Positions 12,240 through 22,295 of a DNA stretch of 22,423 bases are shown piece after piece. The first letter of the stretch is position 1, and every line of letters starts with the position of its first letter. The stretch is from NCBI GenBank assembly GCA_905397405.1, contig CAJPVJ010000601.1, positions 1 to 22,423 of the forward strand, written 5' to 3'. Under the pieces are notes generated by a model that saw only the letters and a list, made by a program, of their open reading frames with translations, searched no databases and was not told the origin of the DNA. The translations under genes were made by a program, and so were the position numbers. The DNA is from Oppiella nova (lineage: Eukaryota; Arthropoda; Arachnida; Sarcoptiformes; Oppiidae).

Positions 12240-12254
12240 GAGAGAGAGAGAGAG
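12240..12254 (+). repeat. Short (GA)n tract
   Basis: A GA run of about 15 bases leading into GCACAGGTAAGT (12254-12265). This is a one-mismatch relative of the GCACYGGKA word and also reads as a good 5' splice-site sequence. No coding exon was found upstream, so a splice role is unsupported. Confidence 0.9.
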
Positions 12255-12834
12255 CACAGGTAAGTGAAAGGGGACTGGACCTTAATTTTTATCGTATGTG
12301 GTATACAACAGTTGTATAACTTTTTCAATACTTATAGACAAATCGTATGCGAAATATATATAACAATACAGAAAACACCACAAAATTGCTATCAATTGAT
12401 GGCTAATAATCACTGGTGTCTGACATCTGTATAGTGTATCCTTACGATTGATATCATTATACAGTGAACTCACACTTATGTGAGCTGGATAATATCTATA
12501 ACACAATATACACTGTAGCCAGGTATTTATTACATGATATATTGCATGGAAAGTCTGTATAACTTATTCTCATTAATGCATAATTCATACAAAACTTATG
12601 GAAAACATAATAATAATTATAATATGTGTTAAAATCGAGAGTCTATTGTATCCGCACAATAAACATAGGAGTGGTCGACCCTATCATCTACCGGTGCTCT
12701 GAGCATAGACACAGAGATGGATATGAGGGGAAAGGTATAATGATTTGATTTTTTTTCTAAAGGAAAGCCTAAAAACTAATATTAAGCGAAAGTATCTTTT
12801 CTGTGTTTAGGATTTTAATTATCCGCTCAGTTGC

Positions 12835-12835
<1 letters not shown>

Positions 12836-12878
<43 letters not shown>
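12836..12878 (+). repeat. (GA)n microsatellite
   Basis: A pure GA run of about 42 bases, among the longest pure tracts here. It sits at the point where the GC-rich word domain ends and the more AT-rich domain begins. Confidence 0.98.
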
Positions 12879-12880
<2 letters not shown>

Positions 12881-14500
12881 ATTCTGTATTCTGTGCTACA
12901 TAATACAGACTACAATACTGTAAACGTAGTATTGTTAATAACATTTTTCATGTTCAACACATTAAACATACTATACTATTAATTATAAGTTACAAATGTA
13001 TTCAAATACTGTATTAAGTTTTGTTGATTTAGTTACATATGACAGGACTGTGAGTTCATTATACGTTTTACAATACGTGTGAATATTTTAGCACACATTT
13101 CATTAGCGAAAAACTTGCTATAAATTGTTTAAACAACAAAAAGCTGTTAACAAGTTTACACGTGTATTATGTGTTAGTGAACTTGAAATTTGTATAATTA
13201 AATTTGACGCTAAATAGTTATATAAAATTGCATAGTCACTCACTCCCTCAGTCACTGAATTTATTTATTTAGTATTGAAAGGAATCTATTATATAACCAA
13301 TCACTCACTCTCTAACTAAAGTCAAAGTTGTGATAATATTTTTTGAAAATAGTTTGTGAATAGAAAGCGAGTGAAGTCTTCAAGTTTGAGAATTTATCTA
13401 AAACTTGAAAACAGTTTTGTAATATTTTATTAATAATTTTGTTTTAACTTATTTTACTATCATTCGTTATTTGCCAATAAGTTATTAATAAATAAAAATT
13501 AATACATTATATAATACAAAGTAATAATTAGAAATATTATTCTGTATTATAATTTATTAATGTTATGATAAACCCGAAGGAATTTTATTAAGTAATTAAA
13601 TTATAATACAAATTATGCGTTTAATATTTTAAACTATAATATAATATTGTTCAATATTTATCAAGGTTAATTCATGTATTCAGAATATATGAAATATTTT
13701 CTTATATTGTGTTTCAAACTATTGTAATAACTAAATAACAAATTGAAGTCCAATAATAAATATTATCTAAAAATTGATGTTTATATTGTGGACTACTATT
13801 ATTAAAATAAATATGTTTATTTAGTTTACAGAATATTTGTTGTGATAAAAGTCGAAAGTTAATTTTGGTTAAAAATATTTATCTAGCAAAAAATACAAAT
13901 ATAATATAAAAGATAGACTTATATAATTTGAACAACATTTATAAAAATGAATATTTTCTATCATAACTAATAAATAAAAATGACAATTTATTTTTAAAGT
14001 TCCTATTAATGATATAAATATATTTATTTGTTTAAAGACAATAATACTATTTTTCGTAATTAAATTAGTCTAGTTATGTTTTTGGTAAAACAATATTTAT
14101 TTAGTTAAAAAATAAAAAATAGACTTACCAAGGTAAATATTCCTATAAAAAAGCAACCACTCCGTAACGAAAAGCAATAGAAATACGACTCCAATATTGT
14201 CATCACTTTCTTGGTATTATTAATGTTATTATTATTTAATTATTTTATGAACTAATATCAAACTATTAAAACTGATATTTAAATATTAAATATTACATTT
14301 AACATTAAATTAAATTTCTTATGATTTCTTTTTCTAAAGTAAATGATTTCTAATACATATTTAATTTAATATTAGAAAATATTTTGCGTTAAGACGTTAG
14401 GTATTACCAGAAATACTAATTAGGTTTGGATCACGCAATGCTCTTATATATTAGGCAAATAAAATTATTTGTAGCACACAAAACATAATTGTCTTAATGT
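12881..14500. other. Very AT-rich DNA, no gene seen
   Basis: I see no gene, microsatellite or recurrent GC-rich word apart from one GCGAAAAA at 13106. The stretch consists of AT-rich text with many short A- and T-runs and stop codons in all frames. Confidence 0.75.
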
Positions 14501-14511
14501 TTCATATTTTC

Positions 14512-14514
<3 letters not shown>

Positions 14515-14543
<29 letters not shown>
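14515..14543 (+). repeat. (GA)n microsatellite
   Basis: A pure GA run of about 29 bases at the left edge of the slightly GC-richer islet at 14510-14960. Confidence 0.98.
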
Positions 14544-14669
14544 CATATGAGAACATTTGAGAGATGTGTCCGATCATTTAGGCCTACAATCACTTTCACA
14601 ATCGCTTTTATAAGCGAAATACTAGTTGAGAGAAACCTTTGAGAGTGAATACGAGGCGACAGTTAGTGC

Positions 14670-14769
14670 GGGAAGTGATGTAAGGCTGAGAGCATAGCAT
14701 TCAATACAGTACTGATTGCGTGCTCTGCTCTGCGATCATCACATATGCTCTGCTCTGATGACACTTCCC
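14670..14769. repeat. Imperfect inverted repeat, about 26-bp arms
   Basis: GGGAAGTG (14670-14677) and AGAGCATA (14689-14696) are mirrored on the other strand by TATGCTCT (14744-14751) and CACTTCCC (14762-14769). The 10-11 bases between each pair are mismatched, and the loop is 47 bases. It could be a worn small transposon or a structured transcript. Confidence 0.6.
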
Positions 14770-14970
14770 ATCCATTTATACACCGACTATACATACTATA
14801 CCAGTCCCTAACACTACTATACTCTATAGTCGCACTAAAACTTTATATAAAGTACTATACTGTACTTGCTGTAATACAGAATCTGTATGCTATATGTGAT
14901 GTATGTTTTGAACATAAGTCAGTACACGCTGTCTATGAGCCCCAAGACTATTGAGTTTTGCTTTCAATAC

Positions 14971-16861
14971 TTTACTGTCTATTATCTGATTAGATGAGCG
15001 AAACATTTTTATCAAAATATTTTTCTACGTAAAAATAAATTGCATATAAAATAGAGTACATTTTTTGCCATAATATTCATAAATAACTAAAGTAATATAA
15101 ATTTTTGTTTGTTTTCGGTCATACAGAATATTCTTGCATATCGTGTGCTATTAGTTTGCTTTCTATTCATTAATGTGTTATACATATTATTTATATTAAT
15201 AATATTTGATTTTTATATACTCTATATAATACAGTATATAAACATGGCATGTTTATATTTTTCAATAAATAAATGTTTATATAATTAAATCCAGTAGAGA
15301 TCCGAGTGCTACCAAACAGCACCCACTCCTTCGCCACTAAACAGCTTTTGGAAACCACTTGAATAAAAATATTTAAATAGTATTCACGTGAATGCAATCA
15401 CACTTTTATATTGAAAATAAAAATAAGGTAAATAAAATATCTTTTCAAATATGTTTGTTTGCCGTTTTTATATAGAAAGACTAACTTATAAACAGACAAT
15501 TTGAGGGCAAAATGGTTTACATAAAAAGAGCATATTTTGCAAAACATAAACACAAAAACAAGTCACAGAATTTAATACCAAATATATACAACACTATATA
15601 AGTTCTGGGTTTAGATTACTCTCGCGAATGAAGTGTATGTTTGCAATGTATGTGCTTTGCTAACGCCTTTTTCAATGGAAAACACTGTGAGTGGAAAGCA
15701 GCAAATTAAAATTTAATCAACAAATTAAGTGACTGGAATATTCTGTTGTTTATTGCAAAGTGAGATAAATGTATCATAATATTTATAACATTTTGTAATT
15801 CACTTCGTTTCAATTACCTTACTTAATATTAGTTTTCTGTAAGAATTTTATTTATGAGCTCAAAATGCTTTCCTATTTGTTGTAAGCAATTGTTGTTAGA
15901 AATGCGGAACACATTCACTACTGTTATTGCAAACGAATTATTAAATTGTTTTATTTTTGGTCAATGTTTTACGGATTAAAGAAATAAACACAAATGCAGA
16001 CTGTATTTAAATGAGATAATTATTTAAATAAAGTACTCAACTTACAAATACAAAAAATTTAATCAGACTTTGAAATAAGATAGATATAGAAAAAGTTCTC
16101 TCTCTCTCTCTCTCTCTCCCTCTCTCTCTCTCTCTTATTGTAATGTTATTTTGTATTTAGCTTTTTCGTAGATATCGCACAAATTTTACTTTTTTGTTTC
16201 TCATTTGAGATTAGGGCCAGAATTTTATTTTTATTTTTATATGTGTTTTATTTAGCGTTTGTTTGCTTTTAATTAAAAGATAATTCTCGACTTAAATTTG
16301 AGTATTTTATTTAAAGCAAACAATAAAAGCTCATAAAAACCCACACGAGTTATAGCCCATGGAAACAAAGCCTAAAAGTTTGTGAATATTTTGAATAATA
16401 ACATAAATAATTAGTTTAATTGTCTTTCCATTGTATGTCAGAAATGGATTTGGTTTTAGGTTTCACTGCTTGCACTGACAGCTAAACAAAAAATGCTATC
16501 AATTTTTGGGATCATATTTAATTAAATGCAATTAACGCCATAAATAAATGAGTGATTATTTGAGTATTAAAAAATACTCTAGTCAACTGACATTTATCTG
16601 AAATAACTCTCTTATAATAAGTTATTATTAGTTAATAAATTCTATTGTTTTTAATTAAGACCAGTATCATATTCATTTATAATTCACTTTCATTTATAAA
16701 AAATAAAATTTTAAAAGTTAAATGCTATTTTATGTTATTTTTAAATAAAACATTTATTATTAGTTATTATATAAATGTCTCATTATACCGAGATTTAGTA
16801 TTTTTAATATTAAAATAAATAAATTTTAAATTTATGATATAATAACAGTACTCATTAATAC
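14971..16861. other. Very AT-rich DNA, no gene seen
   Basis: No gene found. The stretch holds one CT microsatellite (16096-16135). A short inverted pair, TTGTTTGCTTT near 16258 and AAAGCAAACAA near 16313, lies here in otherwise simple AT-rich text. Confidence 0.75.
16096..16135 (-). repeat. (CT)n microsatellite
   Basis: A CT run of about 40 bases with a single CCC interruption near 16118-16120. Confidence 0.97.
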
Positions 16862-16989
16862 GACACGATATCTAGTATACTAATCACTCTTAGACATAAT
16901 ATTTATACTTTTGTAGTCCTACTGTTTAAGTCTATACTTAACAGAAATTATTATTTGTGATATATGTTGTATGTAAAATAATATTTTGA
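16862..16989. repeat. 128-bp segment, mirror partner 1 (reversed, not complemented, at 22296-22423)
   Basis: Read backwards on the same strand, base by base from 16989 to 16862, this segment equals 22296-22423 at all 128 positions. I checked this in blocks of ten. Position pairs sum to 39285, the same register as the outer end of the adjoining inverted repeat that starts at 16991. It is ordinary AT-rich sequence, not low-complexity, so the match is not a trivial property of a simple repeat. It could itself be the altered copy; the sequence alone cannot say which of the two is original. Confidence 0.97.
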
Positions 16990-16990
16990 A

Positions 16991-18518
16991 AATTATTTGC
17001 AAAATTATTCCTCTTTCGTCTTATTTTGTTAAAAATCAACACAAATTCGTTTATAAGGTTAGAAAATGTTTTATTTATAAAAGATATCACTTTTATTGTA
17101 AAATTATTTCAAAGAAGATAAGAGACGAGTCAATCCTTCTTTACGAATAATCAATGGTTTGCATAAGAATACAGAAAGTGTTGAAAATATTTATTGTCTC
17201 AAAAGTCTTTTCTTAAGAAAAAAAAGTATTATTGAATTTATATTATGATTACATGAATAGGCAGATAAATAAAAACTGTAAAGTCTCCTTATTCAATATT
17301 ACAAACAGATCACTACAATAGCTTATTTGCAAAAAAATGTTTTAATTTTCATTTGAATCATTTCAATTTCATTTGAAATCTCTTACATTATTATATGAAT
17401 GAATGAATACATTGAAAATCGATTTAAAATATACAATTGTGAATACGTTCCGATCCATGCTACTAAATGTTGACTATTTATTTAACATAACACTGAATTA
17501 TTAAAAAATTTATATGAATTTCTATTGAAATGTGTTAATATGCATAAAATGATGACAAGTTTTTAAAATATTAGAAAATGAAACTGAATTCAATTGAAAG
17601 GTCTGATATAAATTCTATTCAGTATTTTAATAAATAAATTCATTTTATAAAAACCAGACATTTATTTTCGGAATAAAAGATTACACGTGTATATAAAAAC
17701 ATTTAAAAAGCAATAACTTGAATGAGATTTATATCAGTTATTAGACTAGATTTTAACTTGAGAGTTAAATGAGAGTTAAATTATAAAAATTAAAAACAAA
17801 CCTTATTGAAAATGTCTAATCTCTAGAGTCTAGACTTTAATTAAAAGAATTTAATATTTTTAAGATATTTATGTGTCAAAAAGATTAAGTTGTCATAAAA
17901 TTCATAATTTGTGCATGTAATAAATTGTTAATTCTGTTACTATTAATAAAACAGAAATAAAAAACTGAATATTCCTTTAAAATGATGATAAATATGCGTT
18001 CATTGTTTAAAAATAATGTGATGTGTCTTATGATTTACGAAAAATAAATATAATTTTTTAAAACTCTTTTCCATAACTTTTTATGAATTGATTATTTAGA
18101 GAAAAATATTATTTACACGAAAATAGCTAAATATTTTTTATTTGATTTATTTTATCAAATAAATTCCTGTAAATGTAGGCATAACTCTGAATTATTTACA
18201 GTATTTTCACTCGTTTTTATAATACATATTACAAAAACTGATATTTTAAATGTATTTTATGGACACATTTATAATGAAATGTCTCATTGTTTCGCACATA
18301 TCTTACAGCTATTCTGTCATATAAGACAATGTCATTAGTTTTGTTTAATACATATTATATTTCATAAATCAGGAAATATATTTGACTAAAATTTATAACA
18401 TGAACTTTATAGAAATAATAATATTTGTTATAAAAGTTTAAACATAATTTAACTTTATGTTCAATTAGTCTATTTTTCAATTTTAATATTGTTTTTGTAA
18501 ATCAAATACTGTATTAGT
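16991..18518 (+). repeat. Left arm of large inverted repeat (about 1.53 kb)
   Basis: This segment is the reverse complement of 20773-22294 with scattered differences. At the outer end the pairs sum to 39285 (for example 17041-17050 with 22235-22244), and at the inner end to 39291 (18501-18518 with 20773-20790). The outermost 100 bases differ at only about one site. Further in there are substitutions and small indels, such as about 15 extra bases in this arm near 17124-17139. No coding capacity is seen. It may be a terminal inverted repeat of a foldback-type or gutted transposon, or one side of an inverted segmental duplication. Confidence 0.95.
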
Positions 18519-20029
18519 ATTATTTATTTTCAAAACATATACAGTAAATATCAATACCCCCAAGCATTGCTCACATTTCGTAAAATTAAATAATAAATAT
18601 AAACATTTTAACCACTTAACATATTAATTGAGTAAAATTAATTAAATATTCATATTATTTATTAGTAAAATAGATTTCAACCAAAAATGAAGTTTAATAA
18701 ATTTCCCTAATAAGTTTATTATTTTATAAATTGAATTATAAATTTATTTTGGCACAAGATCTAACGTGTTAATAACATTATACATAATACTTAAATGATA
18801 TTGATATTTGTATTCAGTTAGATTCGTTGATAGAAAACACAAGGCTTTGACAAAAATAAATAAAACTTTTATGAAAAGTAATAGTATTGTAATGAAAATC
18901 AATTGAGTTTGTTTCACAATTAATAGAAATCTATTATGCGATTAAATTTCCATCAAATCGATAGTAACGTTATCTTAATTAATTTTAAAATATAATTATA
19001 AAACATAAAGATATTAATGACATGTAACATGATATATTAATCAACGACTTTATGCCAATTAAATTGTCAAAAATGACTTTTAGATATACCATAAGTTGTT
19101 AGCTAACACCATAAATTACTAGCATTTTGTACATTTTAATTAAATATCAAAAATACATATTTTAATTTAACAAAACTTTAGTTTACCTGTATAGGCAATA
19201 CAGTATTGCATACAAAATATAATTGATTTTTATTTTTAAATTAATAAATTCATGTCAATAAAGCAAAAATTATATTAACCTTACAAAAAATTGCAATTTT
19301 ATTTAATTTGTCATTGTTATTATATTTTCTAATTATTAAACTTTTAAATCGATGACATCCTAACATACCATATATACGTTTGTACAGTGTGTTTTGCTAT
19401 GGTATGATATTTTGTAAAATATTAATCAAAAAGTTTTGAAAGAATGTTAAGTTTTTCAAATAAACAATATTATTTTAAAATACAAATTATGCATAGCAAC
19501 TACTTATTATTATAAAATTACGAAAATTGGCTAAAAATAATAAATGTAATAATAAACACACAAAAATAGAAACAAAACTAAAAATACATACATTATTTAA
19601 TTTGTGAAATGTGTTAAACAATTATCATTTTAGTGTACAAATCGATAACAAACGATAATAAGTATAGCAAATGTTTAAGAAATAAATAAATTTCTTTTTT
19701 TCTTTGTCTTCCGTACAAAATAGTGAAAACAGTGAACCGAATAATACGTGAGAAATATATACAAAAAACTGCACAAAAATATTTTTTCTCTCTCTCATTG
19801 TTATTTGTATTAAATAATAGCGATCTTTGAATAATTCATATGATTTTCAGACAATAAATAAAACTTAAATCTATTGTTTTGAACAATAAATGTACAGTTA
19901 ATTCAGTGTTTGGAAATATTTTTGTCATTAAATGCCAAATCGATTGTAAAGTGAATGCACTCTCTCTTTATATGACATTCAATACAATACTTTTCGCACA
20001 AAAGTGAAAACTTTTTTGATGACTTTGTA

Positions 20030-20128
20030 ATCGATTTTATTCAGTCATTTTTCACACTGTATTAACTATATTGTTACATGCAAAAATATGTTTATATTAT
20101 TTTTAGTAGAGAGAGAGAGAGAGAGAGA
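20030..20128 (+). repeat. Left arm of nested 99-bp perfect inverted repeat
   Basis: Starts with ATCGATTTT and ends in a 21-base GA tract (20108-20128). It is the exact reverse complement of 20447-20545, with pairs summing to 40575, so its centre (about 20287) differs from that of the large inverted repeat. About 78 bases of the arm are non-repetitive text, so the match is not due to the GA tract alone. Confidence 0.97.
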
Positions 20129-20415
20129 TTATGGTTTGAATAAAATAAATTAAAATTTAATTTATACAAATTTTTTATCCATTAGTTTAGAATTTATATA
20201 TGAATTAATTTAAATAAATATTACATTAAAGTACAGAATTTTTACTATTTTCCTAATATTATTAAATTAGAATTCTTGGAGATATTATAGTATAACTTCA
20301 TAGAAAAAATAAAATAAGTTTAATACATCTTATGTTTTAAAATTATTAATATCGTTGTCTATATTAAAATTGAATGAATACTAAGAATTTTTTAGAAATA
20401 ATATTTCTCTCTCAT

Positions 20416-20446
<31 letters not shown>
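20129..20446. other. Loop of the nested inverted repeat
   Basis: 318 bases of AT-rich DNA without a gene. Its right end, 20407-20446, is the extended part of the CT tract, which is about 40 bases longer than its GA counterpart at 20108-20128. Confidence 0.85.

Positions 20447-20467
<21 letters not shown>
20407..20467 (-). repeat. (CT)n microsatellite, longest in the window
   Basis: A CT tract of about 61 bases with two interruptions (CATT near 20413-20416 and TT near 20434). Its last 21 bases belong to the right arm of the nested inverted repeat. Confidence 0.97.
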
Positions 20468-20471
<4 letters not shown>

Positions 20472-20545
20472 AAAATAATATAAACATATTTTTGCATGTA
20501 ACAATATAGTTAATACAGTGTGAAAAATGACTGAATAAAATCGAT
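20447..20545 (-). repeat. Right arm of nested 99-bp perfect inverted repeat
   Basis: Exact reverse complement of 20030-20128, ending in TCGAT. Together the arms delimit a 516-bp MITE-like unit with no coding capacity. Flanks are TA on the left and AT on the right, and I could not settle on a target-site duplication. Perfect arms suggest either a young insertion or gene conversion. Confidence 0.97.
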
Positions 20546-20772
20546 ATTTTGAAAATAAATAAACGGTCTATTATACACATTCTACTATTATAATAATATA
20601 TTTATATAAAAATGCATTTCACAATATTTACAACCAGAGAGAAAATACTTTAAAAGTTTATTTATTTCTATCATTTGATTTAGTTAAAATTAAAATGTTA
20701 AATATTTATATTGATTTATAAATTAATTTGTATTTTGAATAATATATATAAATTAAAATACTTGTTTTCAAA

Positions 20773-22294
20773 ACTAATACAGTATTTGATTTACAAAAAC
20801 AATATTAAAATTGAAAAATAGACTAATTGAACATAAAGCTAAATTATGTTTAAACTTTTATAACAAATATTATTATTTCAATAAAGTTCATGTTATAAAT
20901 TTTAGTCAAATATATTTCCTGATTTATGAAATATAATGTGTATTAAACAAAACTAATGACATTGTCTTATATGACAGAATAGCTGTAAGATATGTGCGAA
21001 ACAATGAGACATTTCATTATAAATGTGTCCATTATTCTGCATAAAATACATTTCATTTAAAATATCAGTTTTTGTAATATGTATTATAAAAACGAGTGAA
21101 AATACTGTAAATAATTCAGAGTTATGCCTACATTTACAGGAATTTATTTTCTAAAATAAATCAAATAAAAAATATTTAGCTATTTTCGTGTAAATAACAT
21201 TTTTCTCTAAATAATCAATTCATAAAAAGTTATGGAAAAGAGTTTTAAAAAATTATATTTATTTTTCGTAAATCATAAGACACATGACATTATTTCTAAA
21301 CAATGAGTGCATATTTATCATCATTTTAAAGGAATATTCAGTTTTTTATTTCTGTTTTATTAATAGTAACAGAATTAACAATTTATTACATGCAAAAATT
21401 ATAAATTTTATGACAACTTAATCTTTTTGACACATAAATATCTTTAAAATGTTAAACTTTTTTAATTAAAATCTAGAGATTAGACATTTTCAATAAGGTT
21501 TGTTTTTAATTCTTATAATTTAACTCTCATTTAACTCTCAAGTTAAAATCTAGTCTAGTAACTGATATAAATCTCATTCAAGTTATTGCTTTTTAAATGT
21601 TTTTATATAAACTTGTAATCATTTATTCCGAAAATAAATGTCTGGTTTTTATAAAATGAATTTATTTATTAAAATACTGAATAGAATTTATATCAGACCT
21701 TTCAATTGAATTCAGTTTCATTTTCTAATATTTTAAAAACTTGTCATAATTTTATGTATATTAACACATTTCAATAGAAATTCATATAAATTTTTAAATA
21801 ATTCAGTGTTATGTTAAATAAATAGTCAACATTTAGTAGCATGGATCGGAACGTATTGACAATTGTATATTTTAAATCGATTTTCAATGTATTCATTCAT
21901 TCATATAATAATGTAAGAGATTTCAAATGAAATTGAAATGATTCAAATGAAAATTAAAATATTTTTTGCAAATAAGCTATTGTAGTGATCTGTTTGTAAT
22001 ATTGAATAAGGAGACTTTACAGTTTTTATTTATCTGCCAATTCATGTAATCATAATATAAATTCAATAACACTTTTTTTTCTTAAGAAAATACTTTTGAG
22101 ACAATAAATATTTTCGACACTTTTTCTGTATTCTTATGCAAACCATTGATTATTCGTAAATTCTTATCTTCTTTGAAATAATTTTACAATAAAAGTGATA
22201 TTTTTTATAAATAAAACATTTTCTAACCTTATAAACGAATTTGTGTTGATTTTTAACAAAATAAGACGAAAGAGGAATAATTTTGCAAATAATT
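20773..22294 (-). repeat. Right arm of large inverted repeat (about 1.52 kb)
   Basis: Reverse complement of 16991-18518 with a low percentage of differences judged by eye. It has about 15 extra bases in two small insertions near 21031-21055 relative to the left arm. The clean reverse-complement relation runs outward to AATT at 22291-22294 (22295 also agrees) and then switches abruptly to a same-strand mirror relation at 22296. Confidence 0.95.
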
Positions 22295-22295
22295 T

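Larger units (their letters stand above)
540..12697. repeat. Dispersed 9-bp word GCACYGGKA, 20 copies
   Basis: Exact matches on the plus strand start at 540, 787, 1583, 1683, 3820, 4581, 5081, 6497, 6645, 8570, 9266, 9862, 11506 and 12178. On the minus strand they start at 1086, 4500, 4919, 5517, 9085 and 12689. Many are preceded by GA, giving GAGCACCGGTA. Flanks are otherwise not conserved, which argues against transposon copies and for a short functional or recombinogenic word. I found none after 12,697. ACCGGT resembles a Grainyhead/CP2-type core in animals, but that link is only a resemblance. Confidence 0.8.
2532..12735. repeat. Dispersed pyrimidine word of CCCTWTCCCC type
   Basis: Copies on the plus strand are near 2532-2548, 2878-2892, 4993-5003, 5271-5286, 5989-6005, 8041-8057, 11672-11695 and 11788-11799. 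Copies on the minus strand are near 5361-5375, 6025-6035, 12266-12275 and 12725-12735. Several begin with ATCCC. They share the domain of the GCACYGGKA word and are looser in consensus. Confidence 0.6.
7131..12880. other. Gene-free AT-rich DNA with microsatellites and scattered motifs
   Basis: No supportable gene. AT-rich DNA is interrupted by nine long GA/CT tracts, a few shorter ones and the last GCACYGGKA copies (8570, 9085, 9266, 9862, 11506, 12178, 12689). GC-richer patches are at about 9010-9100, 9840-9900, 11110-11180, 11660-11830 and 12150-12290. Frames around 11546-12257 are open mainly because GA and CT tracts lack stops in every frame. Confidence 0.7.
944..13113. repeat. Dispersed 8-bp word GCGAAAAA, 11 copies
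   Basis: GCGAAAAA occurs at 2489, 3168, 3360, 6212, 9131, 10857 and 13106. Its reverse complement TTTTTCGC occurs at 944, 6125, 6154 and 6186. Four of the eleven lie within 95 bases (6125-6219). Nearby text often includes AAATACTTTT or GCAAAAATATTTTC, which suggests worn remnants of an old interspersed repeat, but I could not define its ends. Confidence 0.6.
14501..14970. other. GC-richer islet inside the AT-rich half
   Basis: Starts at the GA tract at 14515 and holds an imperfect inverted repeat (14670-14696 / 14744-14769) and two copies of TGCTCTGCTCTG 26 bases apart (14721 and 14747 region). A 69-codon open frame (14745-14954, plus) starts inside the repeat. It has no recognisable domain and is not called as a gene. 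Confidence 0.6.
18519..20772. other. Spacer between the large inverted arms (about 2.25 kb)
   Basis: No gene was found, so no transposase or polymerase is encoded between the arms. The spacer is AT-rich and contains the nested perfect inverted repeat at 20030-20545 and short CT runs near 19787-19796 and 19960-19967. The remainder (about 18519-20029 and 20546-20772) shows nothing I recognise. Weak similarity between the arms may persist a few bases into the spacer (TTTTCAAAACA near 18527), but I place the boundary where the clean match ends. Confidence 0.7.

Noticed and set aside
12254-12265. Perfect-looking 5' splice site CAGGTAAGT after a GA tract
   Set aside because: No coding exon ends there, and it is also a near-match of the dispersed GCACYGGKA word, so the splice reading is not needed.
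16941-16980. Apparent direct similarity of TATGTTGTATGT text near 16950 to TGTATGTTGTATAT text near 22311
   Set aside because: It first looked like a chance short direct repeat. It is explained fully by the 128-base mirror relation, in which locally symmetric text resembles itself in both directions.
904-20580. Many frames with Arg-Glu or Ser-Leu dipeptide runs, on both strands
   Set aside because: These are translations of GA/CT microsatellites, which contain no stop codon in any frame and lengthen chance ORFs.
16991-22294. Possible Polinton/Maverick element because of very long terminal inverted repeats
   Set aside because: No polymerase, integrase, protease or capsid-like coding sequence lies between the arms, and the spacer is only about 2.25 kb. 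The termini and target-site duplication cannot be defined because of the mirror junction.
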